From the NCBI RefSeq assembly GCF_900107755.1, contig NZ_FNQR01000006.1, positions 62,001 through 126,000 of the forward strand: a stretch of DNA of 64,000 nt, read 5' to 3'. A model generated the notes under the pieces. That model saw nothing but the letters and a program-made list of their open reading frames with translations. It was not told where the DNA came from and ran no database searches. Origin of the DNA: Thalassobacillus cyri. Its GTDB lineage: Bacteria > Bacillota > Bacilli > Bacillales > Halobacillaceae. Positions 25,998 through 33,468 of this stretch are shown one piece after another; positions within the stretch are counted from its first letter, which is position 1; every line of letters starts with the position of its first letter. Made by a program: the position numbers and the translations under genes.

Positions 25998-27020
25998 ATG
26001 TCGAGAGAAAAACGTAAAATCGATCATATCCGCCATGCACTCAGTCATTCCAGAGAACAAATCAATCATTTTGATGATATAGAAATTGTACATCAAAGTA
26101 TACCTTCTTTGGACTGGAATGAATTGGAATTGAACACGGAAGCAGGCGAACTTTTATTAAGTTCGCCTCTTTTTGTCAATGCCATGACGGGTGGCGGCGG
26201 AGAAAAGACAGAAGAAATCAACAGAGGACTGGCAGAAGCTGCTGCTGAAACAGGTATCGCTATGGCAGTGGGATCACAGATGTCTGCATTGAAAAACCCC
26301 GAAGAAAAGAAGAGTTATCAAGTAGTACGGAAAGCGAACCCTGAGGGGGTCGTTTTTGCTAATTTAGGCAGTGAAGCAACACTTGAGCATGCTCAACGAG
26401 CAGTAGAAATGCTGGAAGCAGATGCTATGCAGATTCATTTGAATACACTCCAGGAATTGATCATGCCAGAAGGGGACAGGGATTTTAGGTCTCGATTACA
26501 TAATATCGAGCAGATAGTATCAGGTCTCCCTGTACCGGTCATCGTTAAAGAAGTAGGATACGGTATTTCAATGGAAACAGCGTCAGAATTGAAGAACATT
26601 GGAGTCCGCTATATTGATGTGGCCGGGCGTGGGGGCACAAACTTCTCTAAGGTCGAAAACAAAAGAAGAGAGGATCCCCTGGTGGTTTTTGAGGATTGGG
26701 GAATTCCTACCCCGATTTCTATAATGGAAGTACGAAACCGATATCCGGAGTCTCATACATTCGCTTCTGGAGGGGTTCGAAATGGTATTGATGGAGCTAA
26801 AGCCTTGATATTAGGAGCGCATATGTTTGGCATGGCAGGCGGTTTACTGCAAGTAATGGTTCAACGTGGAAAAGAAGCTGTTGTGGAGCGAATCAATGCG
26901 ATTCATCATGAATTGAAAGTTGCCATGATGATGTTGAATGCTCGCAGTCCCAAAGAATTAGAAGGAAAAGCTTATGTACTAACAGGAAAAACAAAAGAAT
27001 GGATAGAACAACGTATTTAG
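25998..27020 (+). CDS. fni: Type 2 isopentenyl-diphosphate delta-isomerase
   Basis: FMN- and NADPH-dependent enzyme that interconverts IPP and DMAPP (340 residues). Family motifs are RKIDHIRHAL at the N terminus, NAMTGGGGEKT for FMN binding, QIHLNTLQEL, the phosphate-binding VAGRGGTNF and GIDGAKALILGA. In this window it feeds the isoprenoid units used by HepST for menaquinone side chains. It starts 14 bases after rpsA and ends at a strong terminator. Confidence 0.94.
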   Translation: MSREKRKIDHIRHALSHSREQINHFDDIEIVHQSIPSLDWNELELNTEAGELLLSSPLFVNAMTGGGGEKTEEINRGLAEAAAETGIAMAVGSQMSALKNPEEKKSYQVVRKANPEGVVFANLGSEATLEHAQRAVEMLEADAMQIHLNTLQELIMPEGDRDFRSRLHNIEQIVSGLPVPVIVKEVGYGISMETASELKNIGVRYIDVAGRGGTNFSKVENKRREDPLVVFEDWGIPTPISIMEVRNRYPESHTFASGGVRNGIDGAKALILGAHMFGMAGGLLQVMVQRGKEAVVERINAIHHELKVAMMMLNARSPKELEGKAYVLTGKTKEWIEQRI

Positions 27021-27057
27021 CGTTTGGTTATTGCTACCATTAAAATATTAACATTGT

Positions 27058-27104
27058 AAAAAAGCTGTCCCTGGAAGATTTTTTCTTTGGGACAGCTTTT
27101 TTAT
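27058..27104 (+). terminator. Terminator between fni and ypzI
   Basis: AAAAAAGCTGTCCC (27058-27071) pairs with GGGACAGCTTTTTT (27089-27102). T-runs on both strands suggest that it serves fni and the converging small gene. Confidence 0.92.
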
Positions 27105-27211
27105 TATTTAGATGCTATAGATGTGGTTCCTTTTTTGGGAGTTCTGACGTCACGATCAGATTCTACACGCCTTTCTTTCCGCAATTTCTTTTCCTGACGA
27201 TCTTTACCCAT
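27104..27211 (-). CDS. ypzI: Small basic protein, YpzI-like
   Basis: Reading frame of 35 residues, starting MGKDRQEKKLRKERRVESDR, with a strong GGAGGG site seven bases before the ATG on the minus strand. It is very rich in Lys and Arg, with no membrane segment. The start resembles YpzI of B. subtilis, which lies in the same fni-yphA interval. Function unknown. Confidence 0.75.
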   Translation of the reverse strand: MGKDRQEKKLRKERRVESDRDVRTPKKGTTSIASK

Positions 27212-27318
27212 TTTCATCCCTCCTCATGCCTCTTAGTATTCCCGGTTTTAATTTTCCCTATGAGGTTTAAATAGTGGCGCAGTCATCCATAATGTAAAAA
27301 AGAAGGGATGTAAAATAA

Positions 27319-27921
27319 ATGGATGTGGCCGCTTTTTATTGGTTCAGCTGGGTAACTTGGATAGGCGTGGTGTTTTTTTATAATGATGATGATTGGAAAC
27401 CGATTTTTTCTATTGGCCTGCTAGGATTCATTTTTCTGTCTGATAGCTATGCCATACTCCATGATGTAGCCTTTTCATGGGCTTTTATACTAATGTGGTG
27501 TGGCTCTTTGTGGTTCTTAATGAAGATCGGGGTAACCGCCTTGCAAATGGTATATATGCTTTTATACAGTATCATGCTTGCGAGCATCCAGTTATTCATC
27601 TTTCTGAATCCTGTCTGGTCTTTATTTCCGACTGAAATCATTTTGGTTATGCTTTCTGTATTAATGTTTAAGATACTGGACGGCCAGATGCGGAATCGGA
27701 TATTTATGTTTGTCTTTTTTGCTTCCACAGGGAGCTTTATTAGTTCCTATATTCTTTACCTATATGGAATTGTCCAGGTGATTGGCAGTGCGAGTGAACT
27801 AATCTTCATAATGAAAGGCGTGTTCATTTTTCTTCTGATCTATGGTTTGCAGGTTACTAAGAAAAAAATTGCACTGGCAGCAAACGAAATAAAGATGAGA
27901 ACGGAGCGATTTGAACCATGA
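27319..27921 (+). CDS. yphA: YphA-like membrane protein
   Basis: Integral membrane protein of 200 residues with about six hydrophobic helices and little between them, ending in a charged tail (KMRTERFEP). The place, topology and length match YphA. It overlaps the next gene (YIEGIA) by four bases, so the group yphA-YIEGIA-cap is one operon. No catalytic motif is visible and the function is unknown. Confidence 0.8.
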   Translation: MDVAAFYWFSWVTWIGVVFFYNDDDWKPIFSIGLLGFIFLSDSYAILHDVAFSWAFILMWCGSLWFLMKIGVTALQMVYMLLYSIMLASIQLFIFLNPVWSLFPTEIILVMLSVLMFKILDGQMRNRIFMFVFFASTGSFISSYILYLYGIVQVIGSASELIFIMKGVFIFLLIYGLQVTKKKIALAANEIKMRTERFEP

Positions 27922-28811
27922 ATGAATATACCTATCCAATTTTATTCGGCATTATTGTCGGTACAGGATTGAGGCTAATGATGCTCAGGACTGATTATCG
28001 TCAGTATCCCACCTACTTGCACGGGAAAATTATTCATATTTCTTTAGGGTTTATTGCTGCTTCGCTTGGCACACTCGCTGTGCCTTCTATAATGGAAAAA
28101 GAGTTTACCGCAGTCACTTTTCTTGCACTTGCAGCGTCTCAATTTCGCGAGGTGAGGAATATGGAGCGGAACACCATGACGGAATTAGACGAATATGAGT
28201 TAGTACCAAGAGGAAATACTTATATTGAAGGAATTGCAGTAGCTTTTGAGGGACGTAATTATATAGTTATCATCACCTCGCTGTTATCAACCCTGGCTTA
28301 TTTAGCATTCAATATATGGGCGGCGCTCGTTGCAGCCATCATCTTGTATTTCCTTTCAAAGAAGTTGATGAGTGGATCAACTTTAAAAGATATCGTTCAT
28401 ATCAACTATGTCGAGCCGCATTTTGAAGGGGCTGGTTTATATGTCGATAATATTTATATCATGAACATTGGTTTACCGGAAAGACAGGAAGAAATCTTAC
28501 GCTACGGAATGGGATTTATTTTAGAACCTAAGAATTTTAATGTCCGTTCCACCATAGCTAATCTCGGACAAAGGCAGGCAATCCTTCATGATGTCTCGGT
28601 AACTTTGGGGGTTTTTAGGGATTCGGGTACGCCAGCGCTGGTACCTTTGATCAAGCGGGATTTGGATGATGGCAGGATTGGTGTTTTCATCCTTCCCCAG
28701 GATAATGACCTCGACCGTGCGATAAAGACAATCGGGGCTGTCCCTGTTTTAGAGAATGCTATTCGGATGCCTTCCGAGTCGCGTCCAGAAATGGAGGGTA
28801 AGAAACGATGA
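27918..28811 (+). CDS. YIEGIA domain protein
   Basis: Membrane protein of 297 residues with about four to five N-terminal helices and a soluble C-terminal half (about 165-297). It contains the YIEGIA sequence that names its family (residues about 99-104), followed by VAFEGRNYIV. The family is mainly found in endospore formers. It overlaps its neighbours by four bases on each side, indicating tight coupling with yphA and the small cap subunit. The biochemical function is unknown to me. Confidence 0.87.
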   Translation: MNEYTYPILFGIIVGTGLRLMMLRTDYRQYPTYLHGKIIHISLGFIAASLGTLAVPSIMEKEFTAVTFLALAASQFREVRNMERNTMTELDEYELVPRGNTYIEGIAVAFEGRNYIVIITSLLSTLAYLAFNIWAALVAAIILYFLSKKLMSGSTLKDIVHINYVEPHFEGAGLYVDNIYIMNIGLPERQEEILRYGMGFILEPKNFNVRSTIANLGQRQAILHDVSVTLGVFRDSGTPALVPLIKRDLDDGRIGVFILPQDNDLDRAIKTIGAVPVLENAIRMPSESRPEMEGKKR

Positions 28812-28999
28812 AAATGGAAAAATCTATCCTGGCTGCCATCACAACTGACCAATCAAGAGAAAGGGTTGGAGGCGGTATGCCAATTTTCTACTGTGATACC
28901 CGTGAGGAGCTGGAAATGGTAGCGGCTAACTTGGAAGCAATTATTGATGGAATCGCTCATGCGCTCAGTAAAGACCTCTATATCATTGTAAAACACTGA
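28808..28999 (+). CDS. Capping complex subunit for YIEGIA
   Basis: Small soluble protein of 63 residues translated from an ATGA overlap with the YIEGIA gene. Its sequence (KSILAAITTDQSRERVGGGMPIFYCDT) matches the small partner that habitually accompanies YIEGIA proteins. No transmembrane helix. Function is not established; coupling suggests a stoichiometric complex. Confidence 0.82.
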   Translation: MKMEKSILAAITTDQSRERVGGGMPIFYCDTREELEMVAANLEAIIDGIAHALSKDLYIIVKH

Positions 29000-29005
29000 A
29001 AAAGA

Positions 29006-29034
29006 TTGTTTCTAGACAACTTGTTTGCTAGAAT
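29006..29034 (+). promoter_or_regulatory. Promoter of a candidate small RNA upstream of der
   Basis: TTGTTT (29006-29011), a 17-base spacer and TAGAAT (29029-29034) begin seven bases after the last codon of the YIEGIA cap gene. Predicted transcription starts near 29041, at the beginning of the structured segment described next. Confidence 0.6.
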
Positions 29035-29040
29035 AGTTAC

Positions 29041-29193
29041 GTATAACGTATGGAAAGCGGTGCTTTACATACCATGGTTAAATGAAAAGTCAGTCAGGGG
29101 GGTTGACTCAAAGACAAGGATGACTCCGCCATGCTTTACTTCAAACAAGGAAGTAGTGTGGTTGTTCATCCCTTGATGAGCCCCCTTTTTTTT
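29041..29193 (+). ncRNA. Candidate structured small RNA, about 150 nt
   Basis: No credible coding frame. Two structures are readable. A 5' hairpin pairs GTATG-AAAGC (29048-29058) with GCTTT-CATAC (29062-29072). A long 3' stem-loop has AGGGGG (29096-29101) pairing with CCCCCT (29181-29186), TCAA with TTGA, CAAGGATGA (29115-29123) with TCATCCCTTG (29166-29175), and ACTTC with GAAGT at the tip, ending in eight T residues as an intrinsic terminator. AGTCA (29092-29096) can also pair with TGACT (29104-29108), an alternative fold that would open the terminator stem, so a switch in the leader of der is possible. It matches no RNA family that I recognise. Confidence 0.55.
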
Positions 29194-29213
29194 AATGCTT
29201 TATAACCAGCAAT

Positions 29214-29296
29214 TAAAAAGTGACAGCTGCTGTTCGGCAGCAGGCAGAATGAAAAAGGAAGCATTCTGGCTGATTGGACAGCTTTTTTACTTTTCT
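29214..29296 (+). ncRNA. Second structured leader element before der
   Basis: CAGC (29223-29226) and GCTG (29269-29272) can close a junction that holds two perfect hairpins: TGCTG-TTCGG-CAGCA (29228-29242) and CAGAATG with CATTCTG (29245-29251 and 29262-29268). AGCTTTTTTAC follows with a T-run at 29282-29288, so it can act as a terminator. With the element upstream it makes two tandem terminator-like structures in the 356-base gap ahead of der. Confidence 0.45.
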
Positions 29297-29338
29297 GGCA
29301 TCACAACTATATGGAATAATATTAAATCAGCTAGGGCA

Positions 29339-29355
29339 GAAAGGATGTACCTTTC
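29339..29355 (+). promoter_or_regulatory. Hairpin that hides the der ribosome-binding site
   Basis: GAAAGG (29339-29344) pairs perfectly with CCTTTC (29350-29355) around ATGTA. The 5' arm contains the AAGG ribosome-binding segment and the 3' arm touches the ATG of der, so folding would reduce initiation. Confidence 0.5.
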
Positions 29356-30666
29356 ATGAGAAAATCAGTCGTAGCCATTGTAGGCAGACCGAATGTAGGT
29401 AAATCAACGATATTCAACCGGTTAGTCGGAGAAAGAATTTCTATTGTAGAAGATATCCCTGGGGTGACACGCGATCGTATCTATGCACAAGGGGAGTGGC
29501 TTAATACTACCTTCAATATCATCGATACAGGTGGAATTGAAATAGGTGATGAGCCGTTGCTGGTGCAAATGCGTGAACAGGCTCAGGTAGCTATTGACGA
29601 GGCAGATGTCATCATATTCATGGTGAATGGCCGTGATGGGATTACCGGTGCTGATGATGAAGTAGCTAAGATTCTCTACAAATCAAATAAGCCGGTGGTA
29701 CTTGCTGTCAATAAAGTCGATAATCCTGAAATGAGGGAAAATATATATGAGTTTTACTCCCTTGGATTTGGGGAGCCGTTCCCGATCTCCGGGACTCACG
29801 GATTAGGCTTAGGAGACATGCTGGACGCAGTTGTAAGTCATTTTCCTGAGAAAAGTTTTGAAGAGGAAGATGATTTAACGATACGCTTCAGTTTGATCGG
29901 AAGGCCGAATGTCGGCAAATCATCTTTAGTGAATGCGCTGCTTGGGCAAGAGCGTGTCATAGTAAGTGATATAGCCGGTACAACTCGGGATGCTATTGAT
30001 ACCCCGTTTAAAAAAGAAGATAGGGACTTTGTCATTATCGATACGGCTGGAATGAGGAAAAAAGGAAAAATTTATGAAACGACAGAGAAATATAGTATCC
30101 TGCGGGCATTGAAAGCGATTGAACGCTCGGATGTAGTACTTGCCTTGATTGATGCAGAAGAAGGAATCATCGAGCAGGATAAAAAAATTGCCGGTTACGC
30201 ACATGAAGCAGGAAAAGCGGTCATCATTGTAGTAAACAAATGGGATACGGTAGAAACAGATGAAAAAACGATGAAAGAGTTTGAACAAAAGGTACGTGCT
30301 CATTTTCAATATTTAGATTACGCTCCGATTGTATTCTTATCTGCAAAAACAAAGAAACGTATTCATACGCTCCTTCCTCAAGTGTTGAAGGCGAGTGAAA
30401 ATCATGCGAAACGTGTCCAGACCAATGTATTGAACGAAGTGATTATGGATGCGTTGGCAATGAACCCTGCTCCTACAGTAAAAGGGCAGCGACTGAAAGT
30501 ATTTTATGCTGCCCAGGTATCTGTGAAGCCACCTAGCTTTGTTGTATTTGTCAATGAACCTGAATTGGTGCACTTCTCTTATGAGCGTTTCTTAGAAAAT
30601 CGAATCAGGGAAGCTTTTGGTTTTGAAGGAACCCCAATAAAAATATTTGCTAGAAAACGTAATTAA
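29356..30666 (+). CDS. der: Ribosome biogenesis GTPase Der (EngA)
   Basis: Essential double GTPase for 50S assembly (436 residues). Both G domains are complete: G1 GRPNVGKST (residues 10-18) with DTGG and NKVD, then G1 GRPNVGKSS (182-190) with DTAGM and NKWD; a C-terminal KH-like domain (about 355-436) follows. The ATG at 29356 directly follows a hairpin that contains the ribosome-binding site. gpsA comes 15 bases later and is probably co-transcribed. The upstream gap contains two RNA structures. Confidence 0.96.
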   Translation: MRKSVVAIVGRPNVGKSTIFNRLVGERISIVEDIPGVTRDRIYAQGEWLNTTFNIIDTGGIEIGDEPLLVQMREQAQVAIDEADVIIFMVNGRDGITGADDEVAKILYKSNKPVVLAVNKVDNPEMRENIYEFYSLGFGEPFPISGTHGLGLGDMLDAVVSHFPEKSFEEEDDLTIRFSLIGRPNVGKSSLVNALLGQERVIVSDIAGTTRDAIDTPFKKEDRDFVIIDTAGMRKKGKIYETTEKYSILRALKAIERSDVVLALIDAEEGIIEQDKKIAGYAHEAGKAVIIVVNKWDTVETDEKTMKEFEQKVRAHFQYLDYAPIVFLSAKTKKRIHTLLPQVLKASENHAKRVQTNVLNEVIMDALAMNPAPTVKGQRLKVFYAAQVSVKPPSFVVFVNEPELVHFSYERFLENRIREAFGFEGTPIKIFARKRN

Positions 30667-30681
30667 GAAAGGGGTAGTAAC

Positions 30682-31716
30682 ATGGGAAAAATTGCTGTAA
30701 TAGGTGCAGGAAGCTGGGGGAGTGCCTTAGCGCTTGTGCTGGCTGATAATAATCATGATGTTAGATTGTGGACACACCGACAGGAGCAGGCAGAAGAAAT
30801 AAACAATGCTCATACGAATGAAAAGTATTTGAAAGGGATAACGCTGCCAAAAGCAATAACAGCTTTTCATGACCTGAAAGAAGCGGTTCAGGACGTATCC
30901 CATATTATTCTGGTGGTACCGACAAAAGCTATGCGTGAAGTCTGTCAGGAACTGAAACAGGTAATCGATCATCCTGTCACCATCACCCATGCCTCTAAAG
31001 GTATTGAACCTTCCACTTATAAACGTGTTTCGGAAGTGATTGCAGAAGAACTTCCGGAAGAGCTGTACAGTGCGATTGTAGTCCTGTCAGGGCCGAGTCA
31101 CGCAGAGGAAGTCAGCTTACGTCAACCGACAACAGTGACTGTATCCTCCGGAAATTTGGAACAGGCAGAACTTGTCCAAGATTTGTTCATCAACGAAAAA
31201 TTCCGTGTGTATACCTCGCCTGATCTGGTAGGTGTGGAGTTAGGCGGTGCCCTTAAAAACATTATTGCGCTAGGTGCCGGTATTTCTGATGGACTTGGTT
31301 ATGGCGATAATGCTAAAGCTGCATTAATCACCCGGGGGTTGGCGGAAATCACAAGGCTTGGCACATCGATGGGTGCTAACCCGTTGACATTCGCAGGGTT
31401 ATCAGGTGTAGGAGATCTAATTGTAACCTGTACCAGTCATCATAGCAGGAACTGGCGTGCTGGAAACCTGTTAGGGAAAGGGAATGATCTCGACGAAGTA
31501 TTGGATAAGATGGGAATGGTGGTCGAAGGAGTTAGAACCACTAAAGCAGCTTATCAGTTTTCCAAGGAACAATCTGTTGAGATGCCAATTACCAATGGAC
31601 TTTATAGAATCCTATTTGAAGGCGCAAAGCCCAAAGATGTCGTCGATCAGTTGATGACAAGAGGCCGTCGCCATGAAATGGAAGAGTTGAGCAATTTATT
31701 GGGCGAACGTTCATAA
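30682..31716 (+). CDS. gpsA: NAD(P)-dependent glycerol-3-phosphate dehydrogenase
   Basis: Makes sn-glycerol 3-phosphate for phospholipids from dihydroxyacetone phosphate (344 residues). The dinucleotide site is GAGSWGSALA (residues 8-17). Other motifs are ASKGIE, LSGPSHAEEV, the catalytic Lys in GALKNIIALGAGI, and GLSGVGDLIVTCTS. The ribosome-binding site is GAAAGGGG. Order der-gpsA is as in B. subtilis. Confidence 0.96.
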   Translation: MGKIAVIGAGSWGSALALVLADNNHDVRLWTHRQEQAEEINNAHTNEKYLKGITLPKAITAFHDLKEAVQDVSHIILVVPTKAMREVCQELKQVIDHPVTITHASKGIEPSTYKRVSEVIAEELPEELYSAIVVLSGPSHAEEVSLRQPTTVTVSSGNLEQAELVQDLFINEKFRVYTSPDLVGVELGGALKNIIALGAGISDGLGYGDNAKAALITRGLAEITRLGTSMGANPLTFAGLSGVGDLIVTCTSHHSRNWRAGNLLGKGNDLDEVLDKMGMVVEGVRTTKAAYQFSKEQSVEMPITNGLYRILFEGAKPKDVVDQLMTRGRRHEMEELSNLLGERS

Positions 31717-31793
31717 ACCTTTTTGTAATGCCTCACACTCCTTTCTATTGTGCATATGATATGTTGAATGTTATGCACGAGGAGGGACATTTA

Positions 31794-32054
31794 GTGAGTG
31801 ATTTTCAGAGAAATCTATTCGATCAAATCCAAAAGAAATCGAATGTATCGCCAGATGAAATCTTCAATGTAGCGGATTCTGTCAAGAATGCAGACCTGTC
31901 TGATGAAAAGACGATCCGTAATTTAGTCAGACAATTATCCAGGATGGCTAATAAACCAGTTTCGAAAGAGAAAGAGGATAAAATCGTAAAGGCGATCATT
32001 AATCAAAATATGCCGCTTGATATGAACAGTTTGAATCAATTATTTAAAAAATAA
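31794..32054 (+). CDS. spoVIF: Stage VI sporulation protein F-like
   Basis: Small helical protein of 86 residues (MSDFQRNLFDQIQKKSNVSP..., ending LDMNSLNQLFKK), of the SpoVIF family, whose B. subtilis member controls late coat assembly. The start is GTG at 31794 with GAGGAGGG six bases upstream; a longer frame from 31728 lacks a site. The gene lies after gpsA, in a region with other spore genes. Confidence 0.8.
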   Translation: MSDFQRNLFDQIQKKSNVSPDEIFNVADSVKNADLSDEKTIRNLVRQLSRMANKPVSKEKEDKIVKAIINQNMPLDMNSLNQLFKK

Positions 32055-32173
32055 ACTGTGGTTGGGCGCGTGAGGATACGGGCATACCATCAACTGCATA
32101 AGATAACTCGCAGCAACCATTCTATTTGAGCTGCCATTGGGGATTATTTAGTCACGGGGCTGTAACAAGGTAT

Positions 32174-32235
32174 ATGATGTGGAATGAACTGGTCGATCAA
32201 TCAAAAACCGGTATAGAAAGAGAATTTCACATCAT
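32174..32235 (+). other. Long imperfect inverted repeat in the spoVIF-DUF2768 gap
   Basis: ATGATGTG (32174-32181) pairs perfectly with CACATCAT (32228-32235), and an inner ACTGGT pairs with ACCGGT. There is no T-tract. The rest of the 287-base gap (32055-32173) holds TGGTTG/CAACCA pairing but no known element and no good coding frame. Confidence 0.35.
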
Positions 32236-32290
32236 CGCTTTGATACAGTCTCCTTTCTTATGTGTATTTACTGGATTCGGACAAGCACTA

Positions 32291-32299
32291 TGATATAAT
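32291..32299 (+). promoter_or_regulatory. Extended -10 promoter of the DUF2768-yphF unit
   Basis: TGA followed by TATAAT (32294-32299) is an extended -10 element. No good -35 hexamer is present 17 bases upstream. It lies 43 bases before the DUF2768 start. Confidence 0.5.
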
Positions 32300-32341
32300 A
32301 CCTGAGGTGAATAACAGAGATTGTCAATAGGGGGAAAAAGC

Positions 32342-32539
32342 ATGTCGCTATCTATGTTGAATATGTATATATCCTTTGCCGGAATAATTTTTATGTTTCT
32401 AGCAATCGGACTCATCATGTTGAGTCGTTATAAATTGAAAGGAATTGTGGCAGGGATTGTCGCTGCATTTGCCTACATATTCATGATCCTGTCAGGTCTT
32501 ATAATATTTTACATTGTTTTCAGTGGACCTACCGGATGA
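32342..32539 (+). CDS. yphE: DUF2768 small membrane protein (YphE-like)
   Basis: Protein of 65 residues with two transmembrane helices (about 7-27 and 34-60), starting at ATG 32342 after AGGGGGAAAAA; a TTG at 32321 would give an unsupported extension. Size, topology and position between gpsA and yphF match YphE. Function unknown. Confidence 0.82.
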   Translation: MSLSMLNMYISFAGIIFMFLAIGLIMLSRYKLKGIVAGIVAAFAYIFMILSGLIIFYIVFSGPTG

Positions 32540-32562
32540 CATCTGGCAAGGGAGGTTAAAAC

Positions 32563-33282
32563 ATGAAGATTAAAATAGCGCTGGCTGGTTTATCCGTATT
32601 ATTTCTGCTTACAGGATGTTTATATCCTGAGAACCGTTTATCAAAAAACAATATACCAAATGAAGTGCAACTTGAGAATGTTCAACGAGCAATTGATAGC
32701 TATCGAGAGCAAGAAAATGGTTTGCTGCCAATCAAAACAAAAAATGAAGACACTCCCATTTTTCAAAAATATGTGATTGATTTCAAGAAGCTGAAAGAAA
32801 AAAGCCTGATTTCAGATATACCAGGAAATGCTTTCGAAAACGGGGGAGTCTACCAGTATGTATTAATACACCCCGAAGAAGATCCGACGGTGAAATTGAT
32901 AGACTTGCGTATTACGGAACAACTCCGTTCTTTACGTTACGATATCAATCGTTATCTACAGAATAACCAGTACCCACCATACAAATCCCAGGTAGCTCAA
33001 GGTATATATGATTTGGATTATAAAAAACTTGGGTTAGACTCTCCATTGACGGTTACAAGTCCCTATAGTCAGGAACCCTTGCCAGTATATATCAAGGGAA
33101 ACGGGGAGCTGGTTGTTGATTATCGGAAAGATCTGTACAACTTTTTGCAGAATGAAGAGCATTCTTTTGAAAGCGGGGATGATATCCGCTATCTTTTAGT
33201 GAATCATTCTCCATTCGTACCTGTTTATTCTCCTGCATACACCATAGAAAATGGTGAACCGATTTTCATGTCGGAGGCATAG
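32563..33282 (+). CDS. yphF: YphF-like lipoprotein
   Basis: Protein of 239 residues with a lipoprotein signal peptide (lipobox LTGC, Cys19) and a soluble domain with no recognised catalytic motif. The sequence after the signal peptide has a helical segment (VQLENVQRAIDSYREQENGLLP) that resembles secreted proteins of Bacillaceae with pilin-like processing domains, but the similarity is weak. Place directly before spoIVA matches yphF of B. subtilis. Function unknown. Confidence 0.82.
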   Translation: MKIKIALAGLSVLFLLTGCLYPENRLSKNNIPNEVQLENVQRAIDSYREQENGLLPIKTKNEDTPIFQKYVIDFKKLKEKSLISDIPGNAFENGGVYQYVLIHPEEDPTVKLIDLRITEQLRSLRYDINRYLQNNQYPPYKSQVAQGIYDLDYKKLGLDSPLTVTSPYSQEPLPVYIKGNGELVVDYRKDLYNFLQNEEHSFESGDDIRYLLVNHSPFVPVYSPAYTIENGEPIFMSEA

Positions 33283-33299
33283 AGGAAACGTTCATTTCA

Positions 33300-33352
33300 T
33301 AAGCATAAGAGACTGGAAGGATTCATATTGCCAGTTTCTTATGCTTTTTTTG
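33300..33352 (+). terminator. Terminator of yphF
   Basis: AAGCATAAGAGACTGG (33301-33316) pairs with CCAGTTTCTTATGCTT (33330-33345), with one mismatch-like wobble, followed by seven T residues. Confidence 0.92.
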
Positions 33353-33381
33353 TCTCTCAATGTAAAAACGCAAAAAATCAG

Positions 33382-33411
33382 TCATATTCTATTAGGACAA
33401 CGACATAGAAT
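33382..33411 (+). promoter_or_regulatory. Sigma-E promoter of spoIVA
   Basis: TCATATT (33382-33388) matches the sigma-E -35 consensus KMATATT, and CATAGAAT (33404-33411) matches seven of eight bases of CATACAMT, with 15 bases between. spoIVA is sigma-E dependent in B. subtilis. Confidence 0.75.
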
Positions 33412-33468
33412 CATAATGTCATAGCTCGTATTAGTTTTATGAGTCGAGGCAGATCAGGAGGGGATCTT

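Noticed and set aside
29041-29193. T-box or SAM riboswitch before der
   Set aside because: The T-box sequence (AGGGTGG-ACCGCG type) and SAM aptamer landmarks are absent, and der is not a target of either.
32227-32418. Minus-strand frame upstream of the DUF2768 gene
   Set aside because: It overlaps the DUF2768 promoter and coding start and has no ribosome-binding site.
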